NCBI RefSeq assembly: GCF_019753765.1
Contig: NZ_JAIJZW010000007.1
Location: 1 to 50,050, forward strand
Direction of reading: 5' to 3'
Length of the DNA: 50,050 bases
Source: Microbacterium marinilacus
Lineage (GTDB): Bacteria; Actinomycetota; Actinomycetes; Actinomycetales; Microbacteriaceae
Below the pieces are notes generated by a model that saw only the letters and a list, made by a program, of their open reading frames with translations, was not told where the DNA came from and made no database searches. Below are positions 1-9,041 of the stretch, in pieces. How positions within the stretch are numbered: the stretch's first letter is position 1; each line of letters starts with the position of its first letter. The position numbers were made by a program, and so were the translations under genes.

Positions 1-170
1 CCGGCGTGCCTCTCGGCGGCATGCTCTTCTACGGCGACCGGCTCGACCCCGACGGCAACGACTACCCCGTCCTGGCGATGGGCGAGGTGGCGTGCGTGTC
101 CGTCACCGGCTGGCAGGACACCGCCGACCACCTCGCCGCCCTCATCCCCACCCTCCCCACACGAGCCTGA
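1..170 (+). CDS. 3' end of an unrecognised protein (partial)
   Basis: The reading frame that stops at TGA 168-170 is open to the left edge and encodes the last 55 residues of a protein, beginning GVPLGGMLFYGDRL and ending IPTLPTRA. The composition (balanced residues, G/C third positions) fits a real gene. I do not recognise the family from this tail, and the start lies outside the window. A strong hairpin follows the stop. Confidence 0.55.
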   Translation, partial: GVPLGGMLFYGDRLDPDGNDYPVLAMGEVACVSVTGWQDTADHLAALIPTLPTRA

Positions 171-197
171 GCCCCTTCAGAGCCGCGGCGAGACGGA

Positions 198-240
198 AGA
201 GCGCCGCGGCCCCGGAAGGATCCGGGCGCCGCGGCGCTCT
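198..240. terminator. Bidirectional hairpin terminator
   Basis: A 13-bp perfect stem (AGAGCGCCGCGGC at 198-210 with GCCGCGGCGCTCT at 228-240) encloses a second CCCGGA/TCCGGG stem. It sits between the convergent partial gene (plus) and lldD (minus), so it can end both. There is no T-tract, which is common for actinobacterial terminators. Confidence 0.75.
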
Positions 241-254
241 GCGCGTCGACGTCG

Positions 255-1751
255 TCAGTCGGTGACGGCCGCCTCCGCCTGGCCCACGCCGTCGGAGCTC
301 TGCTCGGCGGCCTCGAGGGGCGTCGTCCCGGGCTTCGCCGCAGTCTTGGCAGCCGTGCTCTTACCAGCCGTGCTCTTTGCGGCCGCGCTCTTCGCGCGGG
401 GCTTCGCCGGCGCCTTCGCGGCGGGCTTGGCCGCGCTCCGCGCGGCCGTCTTCGGCGCCACGTCGCGGGCCGAGCGGGCCGACGTCGACGACGCCGCCTC
501 CGCCGCCTGCGCGTACGCCACGTCGACCGGAGCCACGCGCGTCAGCTGCGTCACGTGACGCGGCTCGAGCTCGTCGAGCGACTGCACGCCGAGCAGCTTC
601 ATGGTGCGCTCGATCTCGCTGCGCAGGATCGCGATCGTGCGGTCGACGCCCGCGCGACCGCCGGCCATCAGCCCGTAGAGGTACGCGCGACCGATCAGCG
701 TGAACTTCGCGCCGAGCGCGACCGAGGCGACGATGTCGGCCCCGTTCATGACGCCGGTGTCGATCATGACGGTCGCGTCCTTGCCGACCTCCCGCACGAC
801 CTTCGGCAGCAGGTGGAACGGGATCGGCGCGCGATCGAGCTGCCTCCCGCCGTGGTTGGACAGCACCAGGCCGTCGACGCCCATGTCGATGAGCTTCACG
901 GCGTCGGGCACGTTCTGCACGCCCTTCACGACGATCTTCCCCGGCCACATGGAGCGGATGGTGGCGAGGTCGTCGTAGCTGATCGTCGGGTCCATCGCCT
1001 GGCCGATCAGGTCGCCCACGGTGCCGCCGGTCGACTTCAACGAGGCGAACTCGAGCTTCGGCGTCGTCAGGAAGTCGAACCACCACCACGGGCGCGGCAG
1101 CGTGTCGATCACGGTCTTGAGCGTCAGCTGCGGGGGGATCGAGAAGCCGTTGCGGTAGTCGCGCATCCGGTTTCCCGCCACGGGCGTGTCGACGGTGAAG
1201 TGCAGGGTGTCGAAGCCGGCCTCGGCGGCGCGCTTCACCAGCCCGTACGACACCTCGCGGTCACGCAGCACGTACAGCTGGAACCAGTTGCGACCGTTCG
1301 GGTTGGCGGCCCTCACGTCCTCGATCGACGTGGTGCCCAGCGTGGACAGCGTGAACGGGATGCCCGCGGCACCCGCGGCACCGGCGCCGGCGGTCTCGCC
1401 CTCGGTCTGCATCAGGCGCGTGAAGCCCGTCGGGGCGATGCCGAACGGCATCGAGCTCGGCCCGCCGAGGATCTGCGTCGACGTGTCGACGTCCTCCGCC
1501 GGGCGCAGGATGTCGGGGTGGAACTCGATGTCCTCGAACGCCTGACGGGCGCGCAGGATCGACAGCTCGCCCTCGGCCGCGCCGTCGGTGTAGTCGAACG
1601 CGGCGGCCGGGGTGCGGCGCTTCGCGATCGCCCGCAGGTCGTAGATCGTCAGCGCGTCCTGCAGCCGTCGCTGCCTGCCGCCGAACGACGGCTTCTTGAA
1701 CTGGACGTACTCGAAGATGTCCTTCGGGTTCGGGAGCTGGCGCTTGACCAT
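255..1751 (-). CDS. lldD: FMN-dependent L-lactate dehydrogenase / alpha-hydroxy-acid oxidase with basic C-terminal tail
   Basis: Member of the FMN-dependent alpha-hydroxy-acid dehydrogenase family, which oxidises L-lactate to pyruvate. The TIM-barrel domain covers about residues 30-405. The flavin lysine lies in IVVKGV (about 276), and the signature SNHGGRQLD (about 298-306) carries the catalytic histidine. The ATG at 1751 is chosen over 1757 because GAAAGG is 6 bases before 1751 but abuts the 1757 ATG. The last ~85 residues are a low-complexity Ala/Lys/Pro tail with AAK, PAK and TAAK repeats, absent from typical family members of 380-400 residues. It lies 48 bp behind a FadR-type regulator whose promoter carries LldR-like operators, which supports lactate as substrate. 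Lactate 2-monooxygenase is the main alternative. Confidence 0.88.
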   Translation of the reverse strand: MVKRQLPNPKDIFEYVQFKKPSFGGRQRRLQDALTIYDLRAIAKRRTPAAAFDYTDGAAEGELSILRARQAFEDIEFHPDILRPAEDVDTSTQILGGPSSMPFGIAPTGFTRLMQTEGETAGAGAAGAAGIPFTLSTLGTTSIEDVRAANPNGRNWFQLYVLRDREVSYGLVKRAAEAGFDTLHFTVDTPVAGNRMRDYRNGFSIPPQLTLKTVIDTLPRPWWWFDFLTTPKLEFASLKSTGGTVGDLIGQAMDPTISYDDLATIRSMWPGKIVVKGVQNVPDAVKLIDMGVDGLVLSNHGGRQLDRAPIPFHLLPKVVREVGKDATVMIDTGVMNGADIVASVALGAKFTLIGRAYLYGLMAGGRAGVDRTIAILRSEIERTMKLLGVQSLDELEPRHVTQLTRVAPVDVAYAQAAEAASSTSARSARDVAPKTAARSAAKPAAKAPAKPRAKSAAAKSTAGKSTAAKTAAKPGTTPLEAAEQSSDGVGQAEAAVTD

Positions 1752-1799
1752 GCCCATCCTTTCGTGGGGTGCGATCTCTCTGGTCTCTCGGGAGGTGGG

Positions 1800-2573
1800 T
1801 CAGACGTCGGCGCCCGCGGGCTCGCCGAGGCGATGCGTGCGGGCGTAGAAGCCGATGATGTGGGAGCGGATGCGCTCGCGCGCGAGCTCTGGATCCCCGG
1901 CACGCACGGCGTCGAGCACAGCGGCGTGCTGCCGGCGCAGGTCTTCGACGAGCGCGGGCCAGTCGGGCGCGGCGTGGGCACCCTGCCGCCCGTACGACTC
2001 GATGGCGGTGCGCAGACCCGCCATCACCGCGACGACGACGACGTTGCCGGACGCCTCGGCGAGCGACAGATGGAACCGCGCGTCGAGCGCCAGGAAGTCG
2101 TCGGCGTCGAGGTCTGCGGCGCTCATCGCCGCCAGCAGCCGCTCCGGCTCGACGAGGTCGACCCCGCCCTCGTCCCTCACCCGGAGCGCGAGGGCCTCCA
2201 CGACGGAGGTCTCGAGCGCCGCACGGGTGGCGACGACGTCGGCGAAGGGGAAGCCCTGGGCGGCGAGCTGGAGGCGCAGCAGCGTCGCCATGCCGCCCTG
2301 CGGCGTCGCGACGATCATCGCGCCGGCCGAGGGGCCCGAGCCCGATGCCGTGCGCACGAGGCCCATCGACTCCAGCACCCGGAGCGCCTCGCGCACGCTG
2401 GACCGGCCGACGCCCAGGTTCGCCGCGAGGTCCCGCTCCCCCGGCAGCCGATCGCCCGGGCCCAGACGCCCCTCGAGCAGATCCGTCTCGATGCGCTCGA
2501 GCACGAGCCTCCAGGCGCGCGGCGAGGCGCTGCCGCTCGTCGCCTCTCGCTGGGAGACGGGGATCGATGGCAC
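1800..2573 (-). CDS. lldR: GntR/FadR-family regulator, probable lactate-operon repressor
   Basis: A 257-residue protein with an N-terminal GntR winged helix (about residues 20-85, including LPGERDLAANLGVGRSSVRE and the following ALRVLESMGLV) and a C-terminal all-helical FCD ligand domain ending with a conserved RIRSHI-type helix. The GTG start at 2573 has AGGAGG five bases upstream; a longer frame to 2630 would run through the promoter. It is the first gene of a two-gene unit with lldD. Two palindromes with the LldR-type TGGTC-n-GACCA pattern overlap its promoter, so autorepression relieved by lactate is likely. The ligand is inferred from the neighbour. Confidence 0.85.
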   Translation of the reverse strand: MPSIPVSQREATSGSASPRAWRLVLERIETDLLEGRLGPGDRLPGERDLAANLGVGRSSVREALRVLESMGLVRTASGSGPSAGAMIVATPQGGMATLLRLQLAAQGFPFADVVATRAALETSVVEALALRVRDEGGVDLVEPERLLAAMSAADLDADDFLALDARFHLSLAEASGNVVVVAVMAGLRTAIESYGRQGAHAAPDWPALVEDLRRQHAAVLDAVRAGDPELARERIRSHIIGFYARTHRLGEPAGADV

Positions 2574-2590
2574 GGGCACCTCCTCGGGCT

Positions 2591-2630
2591 GTGGTCTGAC
2601 CACAGTAGCCCGTGTGGTCAGACCACGCAA
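2591..2630 (-). promoter_or_regulatory. lldR-lldD promoter with two palindromic operators
   Basis: On the minus strand, -35 TTGCGT (2630-2625) is 17 bp from -10 TACTGT (2607-2602). Two 13-bp palindromes overlay it: GTGGTCAGACCAC at 2614-2626 within the spacer and -35 edge, and GTGGTCTGACCAC at 2591-2603 over the -10 edge and expected start. Their centres are 23 bp apart, about two helical turns. They match the TNGTNNNACNA pattern known for LldR-type FadR regulators. Confidence 0.8.
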
Positions 2631-2680
2631 CGCGGCGTCATCCGCGCACCGTCGCCGCGCCCCGTTGCTACGGTTCGGGC

Positions 2681-3070
2681 ATGCCGCTCTCCCGCATCGA
2701 GGTTCGACGACCGCGCCCGGACCACGAGGTCCACGCCCTCATCGAGGCCGTCTACCAGGCCCAGCGCGAGGCGCTCGGCGTGCCCGAGGGAGACCGCCAG
2801 ATCCGGTACGTCGAGCACCGGCCCGACCGCTTCGCCGCGCCCCCGACGCGCACCGACGACTACACCGTCGTCGAGATCACCCTCTTCCCCGGACGGTCGA
2901 TCGACGCCAAGCGCGCGCTCTATGCCTCGATCGTGCGTCGCTTCGGCGAGGTGGGCATCGCGCCCGACGACGTCTTCATCGTCCTGCACGAGCCGCCGCT
3001 CGAGAACTGGGGCATCCGCGGCGGGCAGCCCGCATCGGAGGTCGACCTGGGCTTCCCGCTCGACGTCTGA
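2681..3070 (+). CDS. Tautomerase-family protein
   Basis: A 129-residue protein starting MPLSRIEV. In the tautomerase (4-oxalocrotonate tautomerase) superfamily the proline after the initiator Met is the catalytic base, so this start, which exposes Pro2, is strongly preferred over the upstream in-frame codon at 2612. Beta-alpha-beta organisation is visible, with VVEITLFPGRSIDAKRAL and VFIVLHEPPLENWGIRG. A -10-like TACGGT (2669-2674) ends 6 bases before the ATG and there is no Shine-Dalgarno sequence, so the mRNA is probably leaderless. It is divergent from lldR across the operator region. The natural substrate is unknown. Confidence 0.85.
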   Translation: MPLSRIEVRRPRPDHEVHALIEAVYQAQREALGVPEGDRQIRYVEHRPDRFAAPPTRTDDYTVVEITLFPGRSIDAKRALYASIVRRFGEVGIAPDDVFIVLHEPPLENWGIRGGQPASEVDLGFPLDV

Positions 3071-3083
3071 CCGTCCGGTCCGG

Positions 3084-3108
3084 TCATCGGCCGGCGAGCC
3101 GCCGATGA
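3084..3108. terminator. Possible convergent terminator hairpin
   Basis: TCATCGGC (3084-3091) pairs with GCCGATGA (3101-3108) around a 9-base loop, between the convergent tautomerase (plus) and galE (minus). The stem is short and there is no T-tract. Confidence 0.45.
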
Positions 3109-3115
3109 GCCGAGG

Positions 3116-4135
3116 TCAGCCCTCGTACCCGCCCGGGTTCTGCTGCTGCCAGCGCCACACGTCGCGCGTCATGTCGTCGATGGTCAGCCGCGCCTTCCAG
3201 CCCAGCTCGCGCTCGGCCTTCGCGGGGTCGCAGTACGTCGCCGCCAGATCTCCGGGACGGCGCGGCAGGAACTCCTTGGGAAGCTCGCGTCCGATCGCCC
3301 TCTCGAACGACGCGATCAGCTCGAGCACGCTCACGGGCGTGCCGGTCCCCAGGTTGTAGGCGGTGAATCCCGGCTGCGCCTTCTCGAGCGCCGCGACGTG
3401 CCCCTCGGCGAGGTCGACGACGTGGATGTAGTCGCGCTGGCCGGTGCCGTCCGGGGTGTCGTAGTCGTCGCCGAAGACGCCGATCCGCTCGAGCCGGCCG
3501 ACGGCGACGCGCGCGACGAACGGCATCAGGTTGTTCGGGGTGCCCTGGGGGTCCTCGCCGATCAGACCGGACGCATGCGCGCCCACCGGGTTGAAGTAGC
3601 GCAGCGACGTGATGCTGACCTCGGGGTTCACCGCCTGCACGTCGCGCAGCACGACCTCGTTCATCAGCTTGGTCTTCGAGTACGGGTTCGACAGCTCGAC
3701 CAGGTCGCGGGTCGCGTCCTCGGTGAACGGCAGATCGGCGGGGTCGGAGTACACCGTGCCGGTGCTGGAGAACACGAACGAGCGGATGCCGTGCGCCAGC
3801 CCCACGCGCAGCAGGGCGAACGTCGAGTCGAGGTTGTTGGCGTAGTAGTCGAGGGGCTTCTGCGTGGACTCGCCGACGGCCTTGTGCGCCGCGAAGTGGA
3901 TGACGGCGTCGAACGGGCCGTGCTCGGCGAACGCCCGCTCCACGACCTCGTCGTCCGCCGCGTCGCCGATCACGAGCGGCGCCGTCTTGCCGGTGATCTG
4001 TGCGATCCGCTGCTCAACGACCGCGCTCGTGTTGTCGAGGTTGTCGAGCAGCGCGACGTCGTGACCGGCCTCGAGCAGGGAGACGGCCGTGTGCGCGCCG
4101 ATGTATCCGGCACCGCCGGCAAGGAGAACTCGCAT
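3116..4135 (-). CDS. galE: UDP-glucose 4-epimerase
   Basis: A 339-residue extended SDR enzyme that interconverts UDP-glucose and UDP-galactose. The NAD-binding GGAGYIG is at residues 7-13, the Ser/Thr pair in FSSTGTVYS near 122-130, and the catalytic YxxxK is Tyr152-Lys156 in NPYSKTK. The C-terminal sugar-binding half contains GQRDYIHVVDLA and YNLGTGTPVSVLE. Length is usual for bacterial GalE. The ATG at 4135 is preceded by a -10 element 7 bases away and no ribosome site. No other Leloir gene is nearby, so it may serve cell-wall or exopolysaccharide galactose supply. Confidence 0.95.
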   Translation of the reverse strand: MRVLLAGGAGYIGAHTAVSLLEAGHDVALLDNLDNTSAVVEQRIAQITGKTAPLVIGDAADDEVVERAFAEHGPFDAVIHFAAHKAVGESTQKPLDYYANNLDSTFALLRVGLAHGIRSFVFSSTGTVYSDPADLPFTEDATRDLVELSNPYSKTKLMNEVVLRDVQAVNPEVSITSLRYFNPVGAHASGLIGEDPQGTPNNLMPFVARVAVGRLERIGVFGDDYDTPDGTGQRDYIHVVDLAEGHVAALEKAQPGFTAYNLGTGTPVSVLELIASFERAIGRELPKEFLPRRPGDLAATYCDPAKAERELGWKARLTIDDMTRDVWRWQQQNPGGYEG

Positions 4136-4142
4136 GCGTCTC

Positions 4143-4148
4143 AGCCTA
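4143..4148 (-). promoter_or_regulatory. -10 element of galE (leaderless)
   Basis: TAGGCT on the minus strand ends 7 bases before the galE ATG, with no Shine-Dalgarno sequence. Transcription would start at or next to the start codon. No convincing -35. Confidence 0.6.
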
Positions 4149-4209
4149 CGTGGCGCACGGGCGCGCGCCGGGTGCGACGTGGGCACCGCCCTGGGAAGGC
4201 GGCGAGGGG

Positions 4210-4887
4210 TCAGCGGGGCGCGAGGACGCCGCCCGACTCCTCGAGGTAGCAGGACCCGCACAGGGACTCGTACGTGACCCGGTACTGGTCCAGGTAGCGC
4301 GGCTCGTCGCTCGCCGCGGCGGTCGCCGCGTCGATCGCGACCTGGTCGCCGTCGAACACGAAGCGGCCGCCGATCACCCGACCGTTGAACAGCGCCTTGC
4401 GACCGCACCGGCAGATGGTCTTGAGCTCTTCGAGAGAGTGGGCGATCTCGAGGAGGCGGCGCGATCCGGGGAACGCCTCGGTGCGGAAGTCGGTGCGGAT
4501 GCCGTATGCCATCACGGGAATGCCGTCCTCCACCGCGATGCGGAAGAGGTCGTCCACCTGCACCGGCGAGAGGAACTGCGCCTCGTCGATGAGCAGGCAC
4601 GCCACCTCCGCCGGCCGTTCCCCCGGGATCAGGGCGTCGGCCTCCGCGCGCACGCGGTCGCGCTCGGACCCGAACAGAGCTCGCGCGGAGTCGTCCGGGC
4701 CGACGAGGAAGTCGACCCGGCGCGTGACGCCGAGACGCGACTCGATCTGGTCGGCGCCCTTGGTGTCGATCTCGGGCTTGGCGAGCAGCACCCGCTGCCC
4801 GCGCTCCTCGTAGTTGTACGCGGCCTGCAGCAACGCGGTGGACTTCCCGGAGTTCATCGCGCCGTAGCGGAAGTACAGTTTGGCCAC
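4210..4887 (-). CDS. tdk: Thymidine kinase (type II)
   Basis: A 225-residue kinase that phosphorylates thymidine to dTMP in salvage. The P-loop GAMNSGKST is at residues 9-17, the DEAQFL Walker-B/lid motif follows in CLLIDEAQFLSP, and zinc-ribbon cysteine pairs are ICRCG and LCGSC. Slightly longer than the roughly 200-residue type II enzymes. The GTG start at 4887 lacks a ribosome site but has TAGGCT 6 bases upstream, so translation is probably leaderless. It follows the 224-residue unknown in the same direction but has its own promoter. Confidence 0.94.
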   Translation of the reverse strand: MAKLYFRYGAMNSGKSTALLQAAYNYEERGQRVLLAKPEIDTKGADQIESRLGVTRRVDFLVGPDDSARALFGSERDRVRAEADALIPGERPAEVACLLIDEAQFLSPVQVDDLFRIAVEDGIPVMAYGIRTDFRTEAFPGSRRLLEIAHSLEELKTICRCGRKALFNGRVIGGRFVFDGDQVAIDAATAAASDEPRYLDQYRVTYESLCGSCYLEESGGVLAPR

Positions 4888-4893
4888 GGAGCA

Positions 4894-4899
4894 AGCCTA
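4894..4899 (-). promoter_or_regulatory. -10 element of tdk (leaderless)
   Basis: TAGGCT on the minus strand ends 6 bases before the tdk GTG, giving the same architecture as galE and pta. Confidence 0.6.
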
Positions 4900-4926
4900 C
4901 GGCCGCCGCGTGCACGCCCGGTTCCG

Positions 4927-4947
4927 CGGGCGTCCCGCCGACGCCCG
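4927..4947 (-). terminator. Possible terminator after the 224-residue unknown
   Basis: An 8-bp stem (CGGGCGTC 4927-4934 with GACGCCCG 4940-4947, 5-base loop) lies just past the stop of the 4957-5631 gene. No T-tract. Confidence 0.45.
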
Positions 4948-4956
4948 GGCGCCGGA

Positions 4957-5631
4957 TCAGCCGAGACCGAGCAACGGCGCGATCAGGCTCCACGCCCCGT
5001 AGAGGGCGAGCCCGCTGCCCCCGACGGCTGCGGTCGCGATCCCCGCCCGGCGCCACGCCCTGGTCGCCGGCGTCGTGCGGCGCACCTGCCCGCGGCGCAC
5101 GATCGGCTCCACGGCCCGCACGGCCTGCGTGACGGCGGCGGAGCTGCGCAGCTCGGCGGAGGCGAGCGGCGACCCCGTCCACTTCTGCACGCTCCACGCC
5201 GTGACCTTCGCCGTGTGGGTCCGCAGCGTCGTCCCCCAGCCGGCGCTCTGCTGCAGCGCCGGCGTGTTCAGCCGGTACGCCGTCGCGGCGACGTGGTCGG
5301 CGTCGCGCAGCCCCGCCTCGGCGATGGACACGGCGAGCGCGTGCATGCGCCGCTGCGCGCTGCGCCGCAGCATCGGATCGCTCGCGCCGGCCTCGATGCG
5401 GTGCATCGTGTCCCGGGCCTGCGCGAGGGCCGCGTGCGCGTCGGCCAGGTACCGCGCGGCCTGCCGGTTCGCGCCGAGGGCGAGGAAGCCGGCCTCCTCG
5501 GCGATCCGGTCGACCACCTGGTCGAACGCGAACACCGCGGTGCGCGGGTCGATGCGGCGCGTGCCGCCATCGTGGCCTCGCAACGGATCCGGGATCCGCG
5601 GGCCGGGCGCGTCGGGTCCGGCGGTCGTCAT
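4957..5631 (-). CDS. Unknown protein with C-terminal membrane anchor
   Basis: A 224-residue protein of no family I recognise. The N-terminal ~30 residues are Pro/Gly-rich. A long alpha-helical, Ala-rich region follows (about 35-165, with repeated A-A-R-Y-L-A-D-A-H-A-A-L character). An Arg-rich patch comes next, and then one predicted transmembrane helix near 195-217 (GIATAAVGGSGLALYG) and a short tail. This layout suggests a tail-anchored cytoplasmic helical protein. The ATG at 5631 has GAGGAGG five bases upstream, and a TATCCT (minus, 5673-5668) may be its -10. It is probably monocistronic. Confidence 0.75.
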   Translation of the reverse strand: MTTAGPDAPGPRIPDPLRGHDGGTRRIDPRTAVFAFDQVVDRIAEEAGFLALGANRQAARYLADAHAALAQARDTMHRIEAGASDPMLRRSAQRRMHALAVSIAEAGLRDADHVAATAYRLNTPALQQSAGWGTTLRTHTAKVTAWSVQKWTGSPLASAELRSSAAVTQAVRAVEPIVRRGQVRRTTPATRAWRRAGIATAAVGGSGLALYGAWSLIAPLLGLG

Positions 5632-5745
5632 CCGGACCTCCTCGCTGCCGACGGTGCTGTCCCTCTCAGGATACGAAAGCCTCGGCTTCGAAGGGGCCGG
5701 GAACCGGATCGATCCCGCTCCCCCTCGCCCCGTCCCGTCCCGTCG

Positions 5746-6150
5746 TCAGCGCAGGCCGACGAGGGTGGGGAAGACGATCTCGCTGTTCAGCGGCGCCTGA
5801 TCGGCGTCGTCATGCGCGGGGTCCACCCACCGCAGGTCGTCGATCTCGGCCTGCACGACCGGTTCGATCACGGCACGGGTGACGAAGACGGTGGCGCGCA
5901 GCGCGTGCCCCGCCTCGTTCGCGGCACGGCTGTCGAACGAGCCGAGCAGCGCCAGCTCGTCGGGGCGGACGTCGATGCCGAGCTCCTCGTGCACCTCGCG
6001 TACGGCGGTCTCCACTGCCGTCTCCTCCGCCTCCGGCTTGCCGCCAGGCAGCATGTAGCGCTGGGTCCCTCGTTTGCGGACCGTCAGCACCCGGCCGTCC
6101 GCGCGCACGAACGCGATCGCCGAGACCGTGATCAGGGGGTCGCCGGCCAC
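5746..6150 (-). CDS. Nudix hydrolase (MutT-like)
   Basis: A 134-residue Nudix protein with a complete box GX5EX7REUXEEXGU: G37, E43, R51-E52, E55-E56, G58-I59. The family hydrolyses nucleoside diphosphates linked to another moiety, with Mg bound by the box glutamates. The substrate here (8-oxo-dGTP, NDP-sugar or other) cannot be read from sequence. The ATG at 6150 comes one base after the mqo stop, so it is the distal gene of an mqo transcript and probably translationally coupled. Confidence 0.9.
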   Translation of the reverse strand: MAGDPLITVSAIAFVRADGRVLTVRKRGTQRYMLPGGKPEAEETAVETAVREVHEELGIDVRPDELALLGSFDSRAANEAGHALRATVFVTRAVIEPVVQAEIDDLRWVDPAHDDADQAPLNSEIVFPTLVGLR

Positions 6151-6151
6151 G

Positions 6152-7597
6152 TCAGGCGTTGATGCCGAGCGCCTCGGCCGTGGTCTTCGTCGACGCGGCG
6201 GCCTTCGCGGGCTCGTCGTTCAGGAAGTCGCCGTAGGTGGGGATGAGCTCGCGCAGCTTGGGCTCCCACTCGGCGAGGCGGTCGGCGAAGCAGTTCTTCA
6301 GCACGTTGAGCATGATCGTCGCGGCCGTGGAGGCGCCCGGGGAGGCGCCCAGCAGGCCCGCGATCGAGCCGTCCGCCGACGAGACGACCTCGGTGCCGAA
6401 CTGCAGCTTGCCGCCCTTCATCACCTGGGCGCGCTGCCCGGCCTGGATCAGCTCCCAGTCCTCCGCCTTCGCGGTGGGCATGAACTCGCGCAGGCTGTCG
6501 ATCTTCCTCGCCCGGTTCTTCAGCAGCTCGCTGACGAGGTACTTCACCAGGTCGAGGTTCGTCGCGCCGACCTTGAGCATCGAGCCGAGGTTGTGCGGCC
6601 GCACCTGCGACACGATGTCGAGCAGCGAGCCGTCCTTCAGGAACTTGGGGCTGAACGTCGCGAACGGGCCGAACATCAGCGACCCCTCGCCGTCCACCAT
6701 GCGCGTGTCGAGGTGCGGCACGGACATCGGCGGCGCGCCCACGGCCGCCTGCGAGTAGACCTTCGCCTGGTGCTGGGCGACGATCGCGGGGTTGCTGGTC
6801 TTCAGGAACTGGCCGCCGATCGGGAAGACGCCGTACCCGCGGATCTCGGGGATGCGCGACTTCTGCAGCAGCTTGATCGCCCAGCCGCCGGCGCCCACGA
6901 AGACGAACCTCGCGCGCAGCCGGCCCGGGGTGCGGCCCACGTTGCCGCGGTACTGCACGAGCCACGAGCCGTCGCGCTGACGGGAGAGGTTCTTGACCTC
7001 GTGGTTGAGCCGCAGGTCGGCGCCGTTCTCGGTCAGGTGGTCGAAGAGCTGGCGGGTGAGCGCGCCGAAGTCCACGTCGGTGCCCGACGGGGTGCGGGTG
7101 GCCGCGAACGGCTCGCCCTTGCGGCGCTTCTGCATCAGCAGCGGCGCCCACTGGTTGATGACGCGGGAGTCCTCGGAGAACTCGATCCCGGAGAACAGCG
7201 GCTGCTTCCTGAGCGTCTCGTAGCGGGCGCGCAGGTACTCGACGTCCTTCTCCCCGCGCACGAACGTCATGTGCGGCGTGGCGTTGATGAACGTCTTGGG
7301 CTCGTCCAGCACGCCCTTCGCGACCAGCGACGTCCACAGCTGACGGCTCTGCTGGAACTGCTCGTTGATCTGGACCGCCTTGGACGGGTCGGCGGCGTCC
7401 GGCATGTAGTTCAGCTCACACAGCGCGGCATGGCCGGTGCCCGCGTTGTTCCAGGCGTTGGAGCTCTCCTGCGCCACCTCGCCCTGTCGCTCGAAGGCGA
7501 CGATCTTCCAGTCGGGCTGCAGCTCTTTCAGGAGGGTGCCCAGGGTGGCGCTCATGATTCCGCCACCGATGAGCACGACGTCGACGGTTTCGCTCAC
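6152..7597 (-). CDS. mqo: Malate:quinone oxidoreductase
   Basis: A 481-residue FAD enzyme that oxidises malate to oxaloacetate and reduces membrane quinone in the TCA cycle. The FAD Rossmann motif is LIGGGIMSATLG (about 9-20), followed by the family signature SSNAWNNAGTGHAALCE. A second FAD contact SADGSIAGLLGASPGAS lies near the C-terminus. Length is typical. The GTG start at 7597 has no Shine-Dalgarno sequence but a TAGGAT -10 six bases upstream, so translation is probably leaderless. It is separated from asd upstream by a strong hairpin and is followed immediately by a Nudix gene. It fits with lldD and the glyoxylate genes in this window. Confidence 0.96.
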   Translation of the reverse strand: MSETVDVVLIGGGIMSATLGTLLKELQPDWKIVAFERQGEVAQESSNAWNNAGTGHAALCELNYMPDAADPSKAVQINEQFQQSRQLWTSLVAKGVLDEPKTFINATPHMTFVRGEKDVEYLRARYETLRKQPLFSGIEFSEDSRVINQWAPLLMQKRRKGEPFAATRTPSGTDVDFGALTRQLFDHLTENGADLRLNHEVKNLSRQRDGSWLVQYRGNVGRTPGRLRARFVFVGAGGWAIKLLQKSRIPEIRGYGVFPIGGQFLKTSNPAIVAQHQAKVYSQAAVGAPPMSVPHLDTRMVDGEGSLMFGPFATFSPKFLKDGSLLDIVSQVRPHNLGSMLKVGATNLDLVKYLVSELLKNRARKIDSLREFMPTAKAEDWELIQAGQRAQVMKGGKLQFGTEVVSSADGSIAGLLGASPGASTAATIMLNVLKNCFADRLAEWEPKLRELIPTYGDFLNDEPAKAAASTKTTAEALGINA

Positions 7598-7603
7598 CCG
7601 TAC

Positions 7604-7609
7604 ATCCTA
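7604..7609 (-). promoter_or_regulatory. -10 element of mqo (leaderless)
   Basis: TAGGAT on the minus strand ends 6 bases before the mqo GTG. No ribosome-binding site lies between. Confidence 0.6.
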
Positions 7610-7646
7610 GTTCCGCCGCGCGCTGCCCCCGGACCGCGGACGCCGA

Positions 7647-7682
7647 CACGGGCCGCAAGAACGCCTGTTCTTGCGGCCCGTG
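7647..7682. terminator. Strong hairpin terminator between asd and mqo
   Basis: A 16-bp perfect stem (CACGGGCCGCAAGAAC 7647-7662 with GTTCTTGCGGCCCGTG 7667-7682) closes a 4-base loop, 27 bp past the asd stop. It lacks a T-tract. It separates the asd transcript from mqo. Confidence 0.8.
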
Positions 7683-7709
7683 AAAGAGCGTCGGCGGACG
7701 CCGTCCGGG

Positions 7710-8849
<1,140 letters not shown>

Positions 8850-8943
8850 CCGGCGACCGCGGGGCCCGCCGCTCGCACGCGGCGCGTGGGCGCCCAGGGT
8901 GGCGGGATGACGGCGATCGGTGGCCGTGCGGCGATCTCCGCAC

Positions 8944-9036
8944 GCCGGCGAGTGCCATCCGGCACTCCGGAACGGCCGGCGAGTGCCATCTGACACTCGC
9001 GAACGGCCGGCGAGTGCCGGACGGCACTCGCGAACG
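8944..9036. repeat. Three tandem 31-bp hairpin repeats
   Basis: The core GAGTGCC recurs at 8950, 8981 and 9012 (period exactly 31). Units 1 and 3 can fold as GAGTGCC / GGCACTC with a 4-base loop; unit 2 (GAGTGCC / GACACTC) has one mismatch. The spacer is about CGGAACGGCCGGC or CGCGAACGGCCGGC. The array lies immediately after the stop of the 9042-9494 gene (minus) and may act as its transcription end or as an mRNA-stabilising element. Confidence 0.85.
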
Positions 9037-9041
9037 GCGCG

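Noticed and set aside
2612..2680. Upstream in-frame start of the tautomerase
   Set aside because: It would run through the operator and bury the catalytic Pro2; the ATG at 2681 fits the family.
555..3359. 934-residue plus-strand frame
   Set aside because: It runs antisense to lldD and lldR, has Arg/His/Asp-rich shadow composition, and lacks any recognisable domain.
3116..5197. 693-residue frame reaching upstream of galE
   Set aside because: The upstream part is Arg-rich shadow of tdk; galE starts at the Met of the NAD-binding domain with a leaderless -10.
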